Shown here piece after piece: positions 39,561 through 51,391 of a stretch of DNA of 64,000 nucleotides (its first letter is position 1; every line of letters starts with the position of its first letter). The notes below the pieces were generated by a model. That model made no database searches, was not told where the DNA came from, and saw only the letters and a list, made by a program, of their open reading frames with translations. This DNA is from Xanthobacter aminoxidans (GTDB lineage: Bacteria; Pseudomonadota; Alphaproteobacteria; Rhizobiales; Xanthobacteraceae), in assembly GCF_023571765.1 (NCBI RefSeq), contig NZ_JAMJXC010000010.1:1-64000 (forward strand), read 5' to 3'. A program made the position numbers and the translations under genes.

Positions 39561-40655
39561 TCAGATGAACAGCCCGCGCCGCGCGAACAGCGGCGAGCGC
39601 TCGCCATGGCCGTTCGGCTCCAGGTGATAGCGGGAGACCCGGGCCACCTCGTCGCGGGAGCCGAAGATGAACGGCACGCGCTGGTGCAGGCCGGTGGCGG
39701 AAAGGTCGAGGATGGCGCCCCGGCCGTCGGTGGCCGAACCGCTCGCCTGCTCCATCAGGAAGGCGACCGGGAAGGCCTCGTAGAGCAGGCGCAGGCGGCC
39801 GTGGGTGTAGCCCTTCCGGCCATCGCCCGGATAAAGATAGATACCGCCGCGCTGGAAGATGCGATGCGCGTCCGCCACCATTGAGGCCACCCAGCGCATG
39901 TTGAAGTCGCGCTCCCGCGGCCCCTTCTTGCCGGCGAGGCAGTCATCCACATAGTCACGCACCGGCACGTCCCAGTGGTGGTAGTTGGACATGTTGATGG
40001 CGAACTCGGCCGCGCCCTCCTTCACCTTCACCTCTGCATTGACTAGGCGGAAGAGGCCGGCGCGGTCGAGGGCGAAGTGCCAGGTGCCGGCGCCGAGCGT
40101 CAGCATCATCGCGGTGTGGGGGCCGTAGATCACATAGCCGGCGGCCAGCATGTCCCGCCCGTTCTGCAGGAAGGCAGAGGGTTCGGACGCGTCGGCGCCT
40201 TCGGGACGCGGGAAGACGGCGAAGATGGTGCCGACCGAGATGTCGGTGTCGATGTTGGACGAGCCGTCCAGCGGATCGATGGCGACGAGCAGCGGCGCGG
40301 TGGCATCGAGCAGGACCGGGGCGTCGTTCTCCTCGGACGCGACCGCTGCGACCGGCGCCGCCTTCAGCGCGCCGATGACGATGTCGTTGGAGATGACGTC
40401 CAGCGCCTTCTGGCCTTCACCGGCCTCGCCGGAGGAGAGGGGGCGGGCGAGATCGCCGGCGAGCGGCCCCTCGGCGATGGCTGCGGCCAGCGACGCGCAA
40501 CCGGTGGCGAGGGCGCAGACGGTATCAGCGACGGCACGGCGGCGGGCATCCGCACCCGCCCACTCGTCGAGCATGACGGTGAGCGTGATACGCGAGGCTG
40601 CGACACCTGCAGCCTGGGCAACTGCGGCCCGATGGTCTGCGTTCGGCTCCAACAT
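39561..40655 (-). CDS. cbbF: Class I fructose-1,6-/sedoheptulose-1,7-bisphosphatase
   Basis: A 364-residue phosphatase of the Calvin cycle. The metal site is [23 protein letters not shown], preceded by [16 protein letters not shown] and the Arg/Lys region [26 protein letters not shown] line the substrate pocket. Bacterial cbb enzymes of this type commonly hydrolyse both FBP and SBP. It lies between cbbX (90-base gap) and cbbP (35-base gap). Confidence 0.96.
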   Translation of the reverse strand: MLEPNADHRAAVAQAAGVAASRITLTVMLDEWAGADARRRAVADTVCALATGCASLAAAIAEGPLAGDLARPLSSGEAGEGQKALDVISNDIVIGALKAAPVAAVASEENDAPVLLDATAPLLVAIDPLDGSSNIDTDISVGTIFAVFPRPEGADASEPSAFLQNGRDMLAAGYVIYGPHTAMMLTLGAGTWHFALDRAGLFRLVNAEVKVKEGAAEFAINMSNYHHWDVPVRDYVDDCLAGKKGPRERDFNMRWVASMVADAHRIFQRGGIYLYPGDGRKGYTHGRLRLLYEAFPVAFLMEQASGSATDGRGAILDLSATGLHQRVPFIFGSRDEVARVSRYHLEPNGHGERSPLFARRGLFI

Positions 40656-40745
40656 GGCAGATCTCCCTGAGGGCTCCTCCGCGCGGCCCGTTCAGCGGGC
40701 CGTCACAGGTTTTATTTTTGGTCGTCTACCGGTCCCCGAAGCGGA

Positions 40746-41699
40746 TCACTCCGTCTGGGGTTTGTAGTCCGGGGCGTCGATGCCGCCGGCAAACACCCGG
40801 CTGGCGCGGACATCCCCCTCGGAAATGGTCGACAGGGCAGCGCGGTCGGCGAGCCCGCCGCTCTCGAACAGCCGCAGAGACTGGCGCAGCCGCATGCGGT
40901 CCAAAGCGTTGCGGATCGAGCGCGCGTTGGCGAAGTTCGGCTGGAGCCGGCGCTTGGCCACATATTCCTCGATCGCGACCTCGGCCTCCGGGCTGAAGGT
41001 GTAGTCGGCATCGGCCGCCATGGTCTTGGCGATCTCCACCAGCTCTGCGTCCTCATAGTCCGGGAAGTCGATGTGGTGGGCGATGCGGGAGCGGAAGCCA
41101 GGATTGCTCTCGAAGAAGCGATCCATGCGGTCCTTGTAGCCCGCGAGGATCACCACGAGATCGTCCCGCTGGTTTTCCATCACCTGGAGCAGAATCTCGA
41201 TGGCTTCCTGACCGTAATCCCGCTCGTTCTCGGGCCGGTAAAGATAATAAGCCTCGTCTATGAACAGGACGCCGCCCATGGCCTTCTTAAGAATCTCTTT
41301 GGTCTTCGGTGCCGTGTGGCCGATATATTGGCCCACGAGATCGTCCCGCGTCACCGAGACAAGATGACCCCGCCGCACATATCCAAGGCGATGGAGAATC
41401 TGCGCCATTTTCAGCGCGACCGTGGTCTTGCCGGTGCCGGGATTGCCGGTGAACGCCATGTGCAGCGTCGGCGCGCCGGAGGTGAGGCCCAGCTTTTCGC
41501 GGGCCCGGCCGATGACGAGGTGGGCGGCGATCTCGCGGATGCGCCGCTTGACGGGCTTGAGCCCGATCAGGCCCTCGTCCAGCTCGGCGAGAAATTCGGG
41601 GACTTCGCTCTCGGTGAAGAGAGCGCCGAGGTCGAGCCTGCCCTCGGCAGCCTCAGCCGGCAACGCGGCGGACGGTGCGGATGTGGCAACATCGAGCAT
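40746..41699 (-). CDS. cbbX: Red-type RuBisCO activase CbbX
   Basis: A 317-residue AAA+ protein that remodels inhibited red-type RuBisCO by pulling on the large-subunit C-terminus. Walker A is [16 protein letters not shown], the pore-loop region [19 protein letters not shown], Walker [14 protein letters not shown] and the Arg-rich [17 protein letters not shown]. Its presence agrees with the form IC RuBisCO genes upstream. It follows cbbS by 71 bases. Confidence 0.96.
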   Translation of the reverse strand: MLDVATSAPSAALPAEAAEGRLDLGALFTESEVPEFLAELDEGLIGLKPVKRRIREIAAHLVIGRAREKLGLTSGAPTLHMAFTGNPGTGKTTVALKMAQILHRLGYVRRGHLVSVTRDDLVGQYIGHTAPKTKEILKKAMGGVLFIDEAYYLYRPENERDYGQEAIEILLQVMENQRDDLVVILAGYKDRMDRFFESNPGFRSRIAHHIDFPDYEDAELVEIAKTMAADADYTFSPEAEVAIEEYVAKRRLQPNFANARSIRNALDRMRLRQSLRLFESGGLADRAALSTISEGDVRASRVFAGGIDAPDYKPQTE

Positions 41700-41770
41700 G
41701 ACTCGAACCTCGGCGTTAAGTGGCGCGGTGGGAACGGCCGCGCTGGTGAAGCTCGAAATGGGTGGTCAGA

Positions 41771-42172
41771 TCAGCCGGCCGCGTAGGACCGGTGCTGGAG
41801 TGCATAGCGCTGGGTGCGGCCCGGCCCTTCGGTGCGGTCGAGGCGGAAGCCGTCTTCCTTCTCCGGGCGCTGGACGATGAAGGAGAGGCGCACCGTCTCC
41901 CACCCGCGATTGGAGTCGAAGGCGTTCACCCGCACATACTTACCGGGATGGGCGGTGCGGCAGGCCTCGACCTCGCCATAGACGCCGGCGGCATCGCGCA
42001 GGTCGAACATGGGCAGGCCCCACATCTCCCAATAGGTGTTCCGGGGATGGGGATCGTCCGTGTACTCGACCGAAACCGCCCAGTTCTGGTCCAGCGCATA
42101 CTGGATCTGGGCCTTGACCTGGGCCGCCGTGAGGTCGGGCAGGAAGGAGAAGGTGCCTTGGGTGATGCGCAT
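41771..42172 (-). CDS. cbbS: RuBisCO small subunit (red type)
   Basis: A 133-residue small subunit. [40 protein letters not shown] and the extended C-terminal beta hairpin ([19 protein letters not shown] to the end) mark the red-type form, which is longer at the C-terminus than the green type. The start is the ATG at 42172, eleven bases after cbbL, preceded by GGAGAAG. The larger in-frame extension reads through cbbL and is not real. Confidence 0.96.
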   Translation of the reverse strand: MRITQGTFSFLPDLTAAQVKAQIQYALDQNWAVSVEYTDDPHPRNTYWEMWGLPMFDLRDAAGVYGEVEACRTAHPGKYVRVNAFDSNRGWETVRLSFIVQRPEKEDGFRLDRTEGPGRTQRYALQHRSYAAG

Positions 42173-42183
42173 GTCTCTTCTCC

Positions 42184-43698
<1,515 letters not shown>

Positions 43699-43743
43699 TC
43701 AGGTAAATTTAAATGATATGAAGTAGGCATTCAGGAAAACTGA
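43699..43743. promoter_or_regulatory. Candidate CbbR operators in the cbbL-cbbR gap
   Basis: Four TNA-N7-TNA motifs lie in a 94-base divergent gap: TCA-N7-TTA (43699-43711), TAA-N7-TGA (43704-43716), TTA-N7-TGA (43709-43721) and TCA-N7-TGA (43731-43743). I recall this half-site pattern for Xanthobacter CbbR and other LysR regulators. The fourth ends two bases before the cbbR start, fitting autoregulation. Binding is inferred. Confidence 0.65.
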
Positions 43744-43744
43744 A

Positions 43745-44746
43745 GTGGCGCCCCACTGGACCCTTCGACAGCTCCGCCTCGTGGCTCTCGCCGCGGCCTC
43801 CGGCTCCTATGCCAAAGCCGCGCAGGACATGGGTTTGAGCCCGCCCGCCGTCACCGCTCAGATGAAGGCGCTGGAGGAGGACATCGGCGTCCCGGTGTTC
43901 GAGCGGGTGGACGGCCGTCTGCGACCGACCGCCGCTGGACAGGAGCTTCTTTCCGCTCAGGAGCGCATCGCGCGGGCCTTGTCGGAGGCGGAGCGGGCCA
44001 TAGCGGCGCTGAAGAGCCCCGAGCGCGGTTCGGTGGTGGTGGGGGTGGTCTCCACGGCCAAATACTTCGCCCCCATGGCCCTCGCCGCCTTCCGCCGTCG
44101 CCGGCCGGAGATCGAGCTCCGGCTTATCATCGGCAACCGCGAAGACATCATCCGGGGCATTGTGAGCCTTGACTTCGACGTGGCCATCATGGGCCGTCCG
44201 CCGCCGTCGCTGGAGGCGGAGACGCGGCTGATCGGCGACCATCCGCACATCGTCGTGGCGCCCGTGGACCATCCCCTGTTCAAGCGGCGCAAGCGAATCA
44301 CCCCGGCCGATCTCACCCGCGAATCGCTTCTGGTGCGCGAGCCGGGATCGGGCACGCGCATCCTCATGGAGCGGGTGTTCGAGGAGGCGGGGGCGCCCAA
44401 CCCGCCCATCGCCATGGAGATTGGCTCCAACGAGACCATCAAGCAGTCCGTGATGGCCGGCCTCGGCCTCGCATTCATCTCCGCCCACACGGTGGCGGCG
44501 GAGGTGGCGGACGGTCGGCTTCGGGTGCTGGAGGTGGAGGGGCTGCCGGTGGTGCGCCAATGGCTGGCGGTGCGCGCCCGCGACAAGCGTCTGCTGCCGG
44601 CCGGACAGGCGCTGATGGATTTCCTCGAGCGCGAAGGCGCGAGCTTCCTGCCGCAGATGCCGGGCGGGGAGGGGGGCCGCTGCTATCTGCCGGACCACGT
44701 CTCCGGCAGCACCCCCGCGAAGGCTGTAGCCCGCGATCCGGTTTGA
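43745..44746 (+). CDS. cbbR: LysR-type regulator of the cbb operon
   Basis: A 333-residue LysR protein. The N-terminal helix-turn-helix is LRQLRLVALAAASGSYAKAA followed by MGLSPPAVTAQMKALEEDIG; the effector-binding domain covers about 90-300 and includes GVVSTAKYFAPMALAAFRRR, a CbbR-like block. CbbR activates cbb operons in response to redox or metabolite signals (NADPH in Xanthobacter). It begins at GTG 43745, with AGGA eight bases upstream, divergent from cbbL. A short extended C-terminus follows the domain. Confidence 0.95.
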   Translation: MAPHWTLRQLRLVALAAASGSYAKAAQDMGLSPPAVTAQMKALEEDIGVPVFERVDGRLRPTAAGQELLSAQERIARALSEAERAIAALKSPERGSVVVGVVSTAKYFAPMALAAFRRRRPEIELRLIIGNREDIIRGIVSLDFDVAIMGRPPPSLEAETRLIGDHPHIVVAPVDHPLFKRRKRITPADLTRESLLVREPGSGTRILMERVFEEAGAPNPPIAMEIGSNETIKQSVMAGLGLAFISAHTVAAEVADGRLRVLEVEGLPVVRQWLAVRARDKRLLPAGQALMDFLEREGASFLPQMPGGEGGRCYLPDHVSGSTPAKAVARDPV

Positions 44747-44764
44747 GCGCGCCCCGAAACGAAA

Positions 44765-44794
44765 GACGCCGCGCTCCTTGCGGGGCGCGGCGTC
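44765..44794. terminator. Terminator hairpin between cbbR and yidC
   Basis: GACGCCGCGC (44765-44774) pairs with GCGCGGCGTC (44785-44794) around a 10-base loop. On the minus strand it is followed by TTTCGTTTC, so it best fits the end of the yidC transcript; it may also stop cbbR transcription. Confidence 0.65.
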
Positions 44795-44819
44795 CTGATG
44801 TTCGGGCGGTGACGGGAGG

Positions 44820-46661
44820 CTATCCCTTGGCCGCCGACTTCTTGCCGAAGCCGAGGGCGCCCTTGATGTTGTCCCACAGCTCGATCTTCACCCCATTGCG
44901 CCGCATGATGACGGCCTGCTGGGTGACGGAGAGCGTGTTGTTCCAGGCCCAGTAGATCACCAGGCCGGCGGCGAAGTGCGCCAGCATGAAGGTGAAGATG
45001 ATGGGCATCCAGTTGAAGATCATCTGCTGGGTCGGGTCCGGCGGGGCCGGGTTCAGCTTCATCTGCACCCACATGGTCACGCCCATGATGAGCGGCCAGG
45101 CGCCGAGCAGGAGATAGCTGCCGATGACCGGCACGGAGCCCGGATCCCAGGGAATGAGCCCGAAAAGGTTGAACACCGTGGTCGGGTCGGGCGCCGAGAG
45201 ATCGCGGATCCAGCCGAAGAACGGCGCATGCCGCATCTCGATGGTGACGAACAGCACCTTGTAGAGGGCGAAGAACACCGGGATCTGGATCAGGATGGGC
45301 AGGCACCCCGCCACCGGATTGATCTTCTCCTTCTTGTACAGCTCCATCATCGCCTGCTGCTGCTTCACCTTGTCGTCGGCGTAGCGCTCGCGGATGGAGG
45401 TGAGTTCCGGCTGCACCGCCTTCATCTTCGCCATGGAGGCGTAGGACTTGTTGGCCAGCGGGAAGAAGATGCCCTTCAGCAGCACCGTCACCACCAGGAT
45501 GGCGACGCCGAAATTGCCGACGACGCGATAGATCCAGTCGATGACGAGGAACAGCGGCTTGGTGATGAAATAGAACCAGCCCCAGTCGATCAGCCGGTCG
45601 AAGCGGTCGATCTTGTAGGACTCGGCGTAGCCGTCCACCACCTGAACCACCTTGGCGCCAGCGAAGAGCTGGCCGGAGGAGGCGATCTTGCTGCCCGGCT
45701 CCACCGTGAGGGGCTGGGCGAGATAGTCGGTCTGGAAGGTCTGAACGCCGTTGATCATGGCGGAGGAGAACTTGGCGTCCACCTTCACGCTCTGGTCGGG
45801 AATGACGGTCGCCGCCCAGTACTTGTCGGTGATGCCGAGCCAGCCGCCGGTGGCGGAGAAGGCGAGCGGCTTCTCCTTGTCCATCTTGGCGTAGGTGACT
45901 TCCTGCAGGCCGTTGTCGCCGAGGACGCCGATCAGGCCTTCGTGCAGGATGTAGAAGCCGGCCACGTGCGGCACGCCGTGCCGCGAGACGAGGGCGTAGG
46001 GATAGAGGGTGGCCGAGGTGGAACCCTTGTTCTCGACCTCATCCTTCACCGCGAACATGTAGTGGTCGTCGATGGTGAAGGTCCTGCGGAAGGTCAGGCC
46101 CTGCCCGTTGTCCCAGGTGAGGACGAGGGGGGTCTTTTCGGTCAGGGTGGCGCCGGGCTGGGCGGTCCAGAGCGTGTCCGGGCCGGGCACGGCGACGCCG
46201 GCGCCGGCGGCCGAGGTCCAGCCGAATTCCGCATAGAAGGGATTGGGACCGCCGGACGGCGACAGGAGCACGATGTTCGGGCTCTTGGGGTCCACCGTCT
46301 CGTGATACTCGGTCAGGAGCAGGTCGTCCGCGCGAGCGCCGCGCAGCGAGATCGAGCCGCTGAGGCGCTGGGTGGCGATGGGCGCGCGGGGAGAGGCAGC
46401 GATGGCCTCGGCCCGGGTCAGCGCCCGGCCGGCGCCCGGCGCGCCCGTCTGGGGCAGGCCCGCTGGGGTCGTTCCCGGAGCGGCACCCGGTGCCGGCGTG
46501 GCGTCGGACTGGGCCTGCTGCTGCGCCTGCTGGACGATTCGCTGCTGCTCGGCGGCCTGCCGCTGCTTTTCCGCCTGCGGAATGCCGAAGAAGAACTGCC
46601 AGCCGATGAGGATCGCCATCGACAGGCCGATGGCGATGAACATGTTGCGGTTTTCACTCAT
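44820..46661 (-). CDS. yidC: Membrane protein insertase YidC
   Basis: A 613-residue inner-membrane insertase and chaperone acting alone or with SecYEG. The N-terminal helix is NMFIAIGLSMAILIGWQFFFGI; a Gln-rich linker (QQAQQQAQ) and the periplasmic beta-sandwich domain (about 100-370) follow; then the conserved five-helix core begins WGWFYFITKPLFLVIDWIYRVVGNFGVAILVVTVLLKG, with the MAKMKAVQPELTSIRERYADDK coiled hairpin. Its start overlaps the rnpA stop by eight bases. It converges with cbbR, so the usual downstream neighbours are displaced. Confidence 0.97.
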   Translation of the reverse strand: MSENRNMFIAIGLSMAILIGWQFFFGIPQAEKQRQAAEQQRIVQQAQQQAQSDATPAPGAAPGTTPAGLPQTGAPGAGRALTRAEAIAASPRAPIATQRLSGSISLRGARADDLLLTEYHETVDPKSPNIVLLSPSGGPNPFYAEFGWTSAAGAGVAVPGPDTLWTAQPGATLTEKTPLVLTWDNGQGLTFRRTFTIDDHYMFAVKDEVENKGSTSATLYPYALVSRHGVPHVAGFYILHEGLIGVLGDNGLQEVTYAKMDKEKPLAFSATGGWLGITDKYWAATVIPDQSVKVDAKFSSAMINGVQTFQTDYLAQPLTVEPGSKIASSGQLFAGAKVVQVVDGYAESYKIDRFDRLIDWGWFYFITKPLFLVIDWIYRVVGNFGVAILVVTVLLKGIFFPLANKSYASMAKMKAVQPELTSIRERYADDKVKQQQAMMELYKKEKINPVAGCLPILIQIPVFFALYKVLFVTIEMRHAPFFGWIRDLSAPDPTTVFNLFGLIPWDPGSVPVIGSYLLLGAWPLIMGVTMWVQMKLNPAPPDPTQQMIFNWMPIIFTFMLAHFAAGLVIYWAWNNTLSVTQQAVIMRRNGVKIELWDNIKGALGFGKKSAAKG

Positions 46662-47223
46662 GCCGGAGGGTCTCCGTCGGCGGCATCGTCAAATCGGGAG
46701 TGTTGAAGCCGGCATCGCCAGCGGAGCGTGCCGCGTCCTTAGACGCCGGCAGCGACTCTTTTAAGACCCGCGGCGCGCCCGGTCGGGACCGCGCCTTGTC
46801 TTTCGGGAGGGTATCCTTGAAAGCCCGGTCCTTGGGAGCCCTCTCTTTGGGGGCCTTGGGCGCGTGCAGCTTGCGCACGGCGCGCTCCATCTCGGACACG
46901 AGGCTGTCGAAGGGGGTGCGCAGCGAGGCCTCGCGGGCCACCAGCACATAATCGAAGCCGGGTCGCCCGGCATCCGGCAGCACCTGCCGCACGGCCTCGC
47001 GGAGGCGGCGGCGGATGCGATTTCGCACGACGGAATTGCCGGTCTTCTTGGTCACGGTGAAGCCGACGCGCACACCTGCCCCATCGCCGCGATCGCGGCC
47101 CTGCATGAGGAAGGAGGCGACGCCGGCACGCTCGGCCTTGGCCGCAGCGAGGAAATCACGGCGTTTCTTGAGACGGTCCAGCCGGCGGAGACGATCCGGA
47201 TTGAAGTCCGAGGGGCGTTCCAC
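46654..47223 (-). CDS. rnpA: Ribonuclease P protein component, with long C-terminal extension
   Basis: About 189 residues from a GTG start at 47223 (GGGAG upstream). The core of about 120 residues has LKKRRDFLAAAKAERAG, VGFTVTKKTGNSVVRNRIRRRLREAVRQ (the RNR motif) and DYVLVAREASL, and binds the pre-tRNA 5' leader with the P RNA. The last 70 residues are low-complexity, rich in Lys, Pro and Ala (APKAPKERAPKDRAFKD and onward), absent from typical RnpA, and overlap yidC. Order rpmH-rnpA-yidC is conserved. Confidence 0.93.
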   Translation of the reverse strand: MERPSDFNPDRLRRLDRLKKRRDFLAAAKAERAGVASFLMQGRDRGDGAGVRVGFTVTKKTGNSVVRNRIRRRLREAVRQVLPDAGRPGFDYVLVAREASLRTPFDSLVSEMERAVRKLHAPKAPKERAPKDRAFKDTLPKDKARSRPGAPRVLKESLPASKDAARSAGDAGFNTPDLTMPPTETLRHE

Positions 47224-47267
47224 GTTGGACGGCTCCCGAAGTCGGGCAGCTCCGCGAGGGTCCACCC

Positions 47268-47402
47268 TCAGGCGGACAGGCGCTTGCGGCCGTGGGCGCG
47301 GCGGGCGGCAATGATCTTGCGGCCGTTGCGGGTCTCCATGCGCGCACGGAAGCCGTGGCGGCGCTTGCGCACGAGCTTGCTGGGTTGATAGGTGCGCTTC
47401 AC
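47268..47402 (-). CDS. rpmH: 50S ribosomal protein L34
   Basis: A 44-residue highly basic protein beginning [18 protein letters not shown] and ending [13 protein letters not shown], the invariant L34 pattern. Translation starts at GTG 47402, which gives the exact family length. It is 44 bases upstream of rnpA on the same strand, the near-universal rpmH-rnpA pair. Confidence 0.96.
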   Translation of the reverse strand: MKRTYQPSKLVRKRRHGFRARMETRNGRKIIAARRAHGRKRLSA

Positions 47403-47636
47403 GGTCAAATCTCCAGATGTCTTGAGGCCGTCTTGCGGATCGGACCCCAGCAGCGGCGCTGCGACGGCGATGGTTCGCTGCTGCCCGGCTTGCGGCCCGA
47501 TCCCTAAGGATCACGCGGCAATGAAGGCTGGGCTCCGGCCGCCGCAGCCGCCTGAGTTCGGGCTCGGCTTATAGGGGCAGCGGCGGCGCGCGTCAATCCA
47601 AAGCATGGGGACAACACGCGCCGCCGGCGCTTCTCG

Positions 47637-50066
47637 TCAGGCGCGCAGCGTGGCGCCCGTCTTCTTCGCCACTTCCGCGACGATCCGGCCGGCGACCTCG
47701 TCGATCTCCTTGTCGGTGAGCGTGCGCTCGCGCGGCTGGAGCGTGACTTCCACGGCCACCGACTTCTTGTCGGGATCTATGCCCTTGCCCTCGTAGAGGT
47801 CGAACACGCCGACGCCGGTGACGAGCTTCTTGTCCGCCCCCTGCGCCGCCTTGAGGATGTCCGCCGCCGCGACGTCCCGGCCCACGAGGAAGGCGAAGTC
47901 GCGCTTCACCGCCTGGAAGGGCGAGAGGTCGAGATTCGGCTTCACCCGCGTCGCCTTGGCCTTGGGCTCCGGGATCTTGTCGAGCACGATCTCGAAGGCG
48001 ACCAGCGGCCCCGTCACGTCGAGGGCCTCCAGCACGGCGGGATGGATCTCGCCGAAATGGGCCATGGCGTTGGAGCCGAGGCGCAGCGTGCCGGAGCGGC
48101 CGGGGTGGTACCAGCCGGGGGCATCGGTGGTGACCTGCAGATTCGCCACCGGAGCGCCACAGGCGGCAAGCGCGGCGAGCGCATCCGCCTTGGCGTCGAA
48201 GGCATCCACCGCCGCCGCATTGCCCGCCCAGTGGCGGCCGCCGCCCGAGGGCTTGGCCGTGCCACGGCGGACGCCGGAGGCGGCCTGGCGCTGGTCGCCG
48301 GGGCCGTCGCCGAGGAAGACCTGTCCCACCTCGAACAGGGCCACGTCGCCCGCGCCGCGCGCCGCATTGGCACCGGCTGACCGGATGAGGCCGGGCAGGA
48401 GGCTCGGGCGCATGTCCGAGAGGTCGGAGGCGATGGGATTGGACAGAGCAAGGGCGTCCGCGCCGCCGCCGAACAGCCTCGCGGCCTCCTTGGACACGAA
48501 GGACCAGGTGACCGCTTCCACCATGCCGCGCGCCGCCAGCGAGCGGCGGGCCTTGCGGCTGCGCAGCTGGAGGGTGGTCAGCACCGCCTTGCGGGCATCC
48601 GCCCCGCGCGGCAGCTCGGTGGAGGGCACGCGCTCGAGGCCGAGGATGCGCACCACTTCTTCCACGAGGTCCGCCTTGCCCTCGATGTCGCCGCGCCAGG
48701 ACGGCGGCACCACCTCAAGCACCGGCGCCGCGCCGGAGACGGCGAAGCCGAGCTTCTCCAGCACGCCGCGAATCTCGTCCTCGGAGGCTTCCAGCCCGGT
48801 CAGCCGCTTCACCTCGGTGAGGGGGAAGGCGACGGTACGGGCGGTATCGGGGATGGCGCCGGCCAGCACCATCTCGGACGGCTCGCCGCCGCAAAGCTCA
48901 AGGATGAGGTGGGTGGCGAGGTCGAGGCCCGGCAGGGTGAAAGCGGGGTCGATACCACGCTCGAAGCGGAAGCGGGCATCGGAATTGATGCCGAGCTTGC
49001 GGCCGGTCTGGGCGATGTTGATGGCATCCCAGAGCGCCGATTCGACCACCACGTCGGTGGTGTTCTCGTCGCAGCCCGAGTCTTCGCCGCCCATGATGCC
49101 GGCGAGGCTCTCCACGCCCCTGTCGTCGGCGATGACGCACATGCTCTCGTCGAGCGTGTAGCTCTTGCCGTCGAGCGCCAGCAGCGTCTCGCTGCCCTTG
49201 GCCCGGCGCACCACGAGGTTGCCCGTCACGTTCTTCAGGTCGAACACGTGGAGCGGGCGGTTGCGGTCGAACGTCATGAAATTGGTGACGTCCACCAGCG
49301 CGTTGATGGGGCGCAGGCCGATGGCGCGCAGGCGGTCCTGTAGCCACTGGGGGGAGGGGCCGTTCTTCACGCCCTTCACCACCCGAAGGGCAAAGGCCGG
49401 GCAGAGCGGCGAGGTCTCGCCGAACTCCAGCGTCACCTTCAGCGGGGCGGGGAACGTGCCCTCGACAGGCTTCACCCGCGGCGCCATCAGCTCGCCGAGA
49501 TCGGCGGCGGCGAGGTCGCGGGCAACGCCGGAGACACCCAGGCAGTCGGCGCGGTTGGGCGTCACGGCGATCTCGATCACCGGGTCGTTCAGCCCCAGCA
49601 CCTCCGCGAAGGGCGCACCCACGGGGGCGTCCTCCGGCAGCTCCAGGATGCCGTCATGCTCCTCGGAAAGCCCCATCTCGCGGGCCGAGCAGAGCATGCC
49701 GCGGCTTTCCACGTCGCGGATCTTGCCGATCTTCAGTTCCAGCCCCGACGTGGGGATGACCGTGCCCGGCGCGGCGAAGACGGTCTTCAGCCCCGCCCGC
49801 GCATTCGGCGCGCCGCACACCACCTGGATGGGGTCGCCCGGTCCCCCCTTTCCATCGCCGATGGAGACGGTGCAGACGCGCAGCTTGTCGGCGTTCGGGT
49901 GCTTCTCGGCGGTGAGCACCTCGCCCACCACGAAGGGCGCGAGCTGCTTGGCCTTGTCCTCCACGCCCTCGACCTCAAGGCCGATGAGGGAGAGGCGCTC
50001 CACGATCTGGTCGAAGCTGGCGGTGGGCTCGAGGTGATCCTTGAGCCAGGAGTAGGTGAATTTCAT
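47637..50066 (-). CDS. pheT: Phenylalanyl-tRNA synthetase beta subunit
   Basis: An 809-residue subunit. Domains in order: N-terminal OB/EMAP-like tRNA-binding domain (about 40-150, [21 protein letters not shown]), B3/B4 editing domains (about 200-390), B5 domain (about 400-470) with [19 protein letters not shown], the catalytic-like core and the C-terminal ferredoxin-like anticodon-binding domain ([16 protein letters not shown]). It works as an alpha2-beta2 tetramer with PheS. It begins 12 bases after pheS. Confidence 0.97.
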   Translation of the reverse strand: MKFTYSWLKDHLEPTASFDQIVERLSLIGLEVEGVEDKAKQLAPFVVGEVLTAEKHPNADKLRVCTVSIGDGKGGPGDPIQVVCGAPNARAGLKTVFAAPGTVIPTSGLELKIGKIRDVESRGMLCSAREMGLSEEHDGILELPEDAPVGAPFAEVLGLNDPVIEIAVTPNRADCLGVSGVARDLAAADLGELMAPRVKPVEGTFPAPLKVTLEFGETSPLCPAFALRVVKGVKNGPSPQWLQDRLRAIGLRPINALVDVTNFMTFDRNRPLHVFDLKNVTGNLVVRRAKGSETLLALDGKSYTLDESMCVIADDRGVESLAGIMGGEDSGCDENTTDVVVESALWDAINIAQTGRKLGINSDARFRFERGIDPAFTLPGLDLATHLILELCGGEPSEMVLAGAIPDTARTVAFPLTEVKRLTGLEASEDEIRGVLEKLGFAVSGAAPVLEVVPPSWRGDIEGKADLVEEVVRILGLERVPSTELPRGADARKAVLTTLQLRSRKARRSLAARGMVEAVTWSFVSKEAARLFGGGADALALSNPIASDLSDMRPSLLPGLIRSAGANAARGAGDVALFEVGQVFLGDGPGDQRQAASGVRRGTAKPSGGGRHWAGNAAAVDAFDAKADALAALAACGAPVANLQVTTDAPGWYHPGRSGTLRLGSNAMAHFGEIHPAVLEALDVTGPLVAFEIVLDKIPEPKAKATRVKPNLDLSPFQAVKRDFAFLVGRDVAAADILKAAQGADKKLVTGVGVFDLYEGKGIDPDKKSVAVEVTLQPRERTLTDKEIDEVAGRIVAEVAKKTGATLRA

Positions 50067-50078
50067 GGGTCCTGCTCC

Positions 50079-51191
50079 TTACGCGCTCAGGCCGCCGGCG
50101 AGGGTGGGGAAGTCCAGCGGGCGGAAGCCGTAGTGGGAGAGCCAGCGCACGTCGGCCTCGAAGAAGGCGCGAAGGTCGCTCATGCCGTACTTGAGCATGG
50201 CGATGCGATCGATGCCCATGCCCCAGGCGAAGCCCTGGTACTCGTCCGGGTCGATGCCGCAATTCCTCAGCACGTTGGGATGCACCATCCCGCAGCCGAG
50301 GATTTCCAGCCAGTCCGAGCCCTCGCCGAAACGAATCTCGCCAGGGCGGGAGCGGTCGCACTGGATGTCCACTTCCATGCTGGGCTCGGTGAAGGGGAAG
50401 AAGGAGGGGCGGAAGCGCATCTTCACGCCCTCCACCTCGAAGAAGGACTTGCAGAACTCCTCCAGCACCCACTTGAGGTGGCCGAGGTGCGCGCCCTTGT
50501 CGATCACCAGCCCTTCCACCTGATGGAACATGGGCGTGTGGGTCTGATCCGAATCGCAGCGATAGGTGCGGCCGGGGCAGATGACGCGGATGGGCGGCTT
50601 CTTCGCCTGCATGGTCCGCACCTGCACGGGCGAGGTGTGGGTGCGCAGCACCTTGCGCTCGCCGTCCGCGCCGGGGGGCAGGAAGAAGGTGTCGTGCATC
50701 TCGCGGGCCGGATGGCCGGCGGGGAAGTTCAGCGCGGTGAAGTTGTGGAAGTCGTCCTCGATGTCCGGCCCTTCGGCCACCGAGAAGCCCATGTCGGCGA
50801 AGATGGCGACCAGTTCCTCGGTCACCTGCGCGATGGGGTGGACGCGGCCGGTCTCGGCGGCGGCCTCGCGCACGGGCAGGGTCACGTCCACCCGCTCGGT
50901 GGCGAGGCGCGCCTCCAGAGCAGCACTCTTCAGCGCCGCGCGGCGGTGGGAGAGGAGGCCCTGCACCGCGTCGCGCAGGCCATTGATGGCGGGGCCCATC
51001 ACCTTGCGCTCGTCCGGGCTCATGCCGCCCAGCGACTTCAGCAGTTCGGAGACCGATCCCTTCTTGCCGAGGGCGGCGATGCGCACCTCCTCAAGGCCGG
51101 CCTCGTCCTGCGCGCGCAGGATGGCGGCGGAGAGGCTCTCCTGAAGGTCTTCGAGGGCGCTCGGATCGGTGGCGGATGGTGTCGCGGACAT
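50079..51191 (-). CDS. pheS: Phenylalanyl-tRNA synthetase alpha subunit
   Basis: A 370-residue class II synthetase subunit. An N-terminal coiled coil (about 1-100) is followed by the catalytic domain: motif 2 region [19 protein letters not shown], the phenylalanine-pocket block [34 protein letters not shown] and motif 3 [17 protein letters not shown]. The gene starts about 20 bases after a terminator-like hairpin, which may be regulatory. Confidence 0.97.
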   Translation of the reverse strand: MSATPSATDPSALEDLQESLSAAILRAQDEAGLEEVRIAALGKKGSVSELLKSLGGMSPDERKVMGPAINGLRDAVQGLLSHRRAALKSAALEARLATERVDVTLPVREAAAETGRVHPIAQVTEELVAIFADMGFSVAEGPDIEDDFHNFTALNFPAGHPAREMHDTFFLPPGADGERKVLRTHTSPVQVRTMQAKKPPIRVICPGRTYRCDSDQTHTPMFHQVEGLVIDKGAHLGHLKWVLEEFCKSFFEVEGVKMRFRPSFFPFTEPSMEVDIQCDRSRPGEIRFGEGSDWLEILGCGMVHPNVLRNCGIDPDEYQGFAWGMGIDRIAMLKYGMSDLRAFFEADVRWLSHYGFRPLDFPTLAGGLSA

Positions 51192-51215
51192 GGGCCTATC
51201 CCGGAAAACGAAAAG

Positions 51216-51308
51216 GCCGGCGGAGGGGCCGGCGTCGGGTCGCGCCGCTTATAGACGGGCCGCGCCCAATGGCAAAAGCCCCGGACGGATGATCCGCACG
51301 GGGCTTTT
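51216..51308 (-). terminator. Two terminator-like hairpins between rplT and pheS (possible attenuator)
   Basis: Read on the minus strand, the first hairpin pairs AAAAGCCCC with GGGGCTTTT (arms at 51300-51308 and 51274-51282), enclosing a smaller CGGAT/ATCCG stem. The second pairs GCCGGC with GCCGGC (51228-51233 and 51216-51221) and is followed by CTTTTCGTTTT, just before pheS. Either one ends rplT transcription and the other controls pheS, or both reduce read-through. I found no clear Phe-rich leader peptide. Confidence 0.6.
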
Positions 51309-51391
51309 GAAGGTCTCGGAAAAGACGGGAGGAGAAAGCGCTGCGCTGTCGCCGATCCGGCAAGGGCCGCGTTTCAGGCGAGGGCCGCCTC

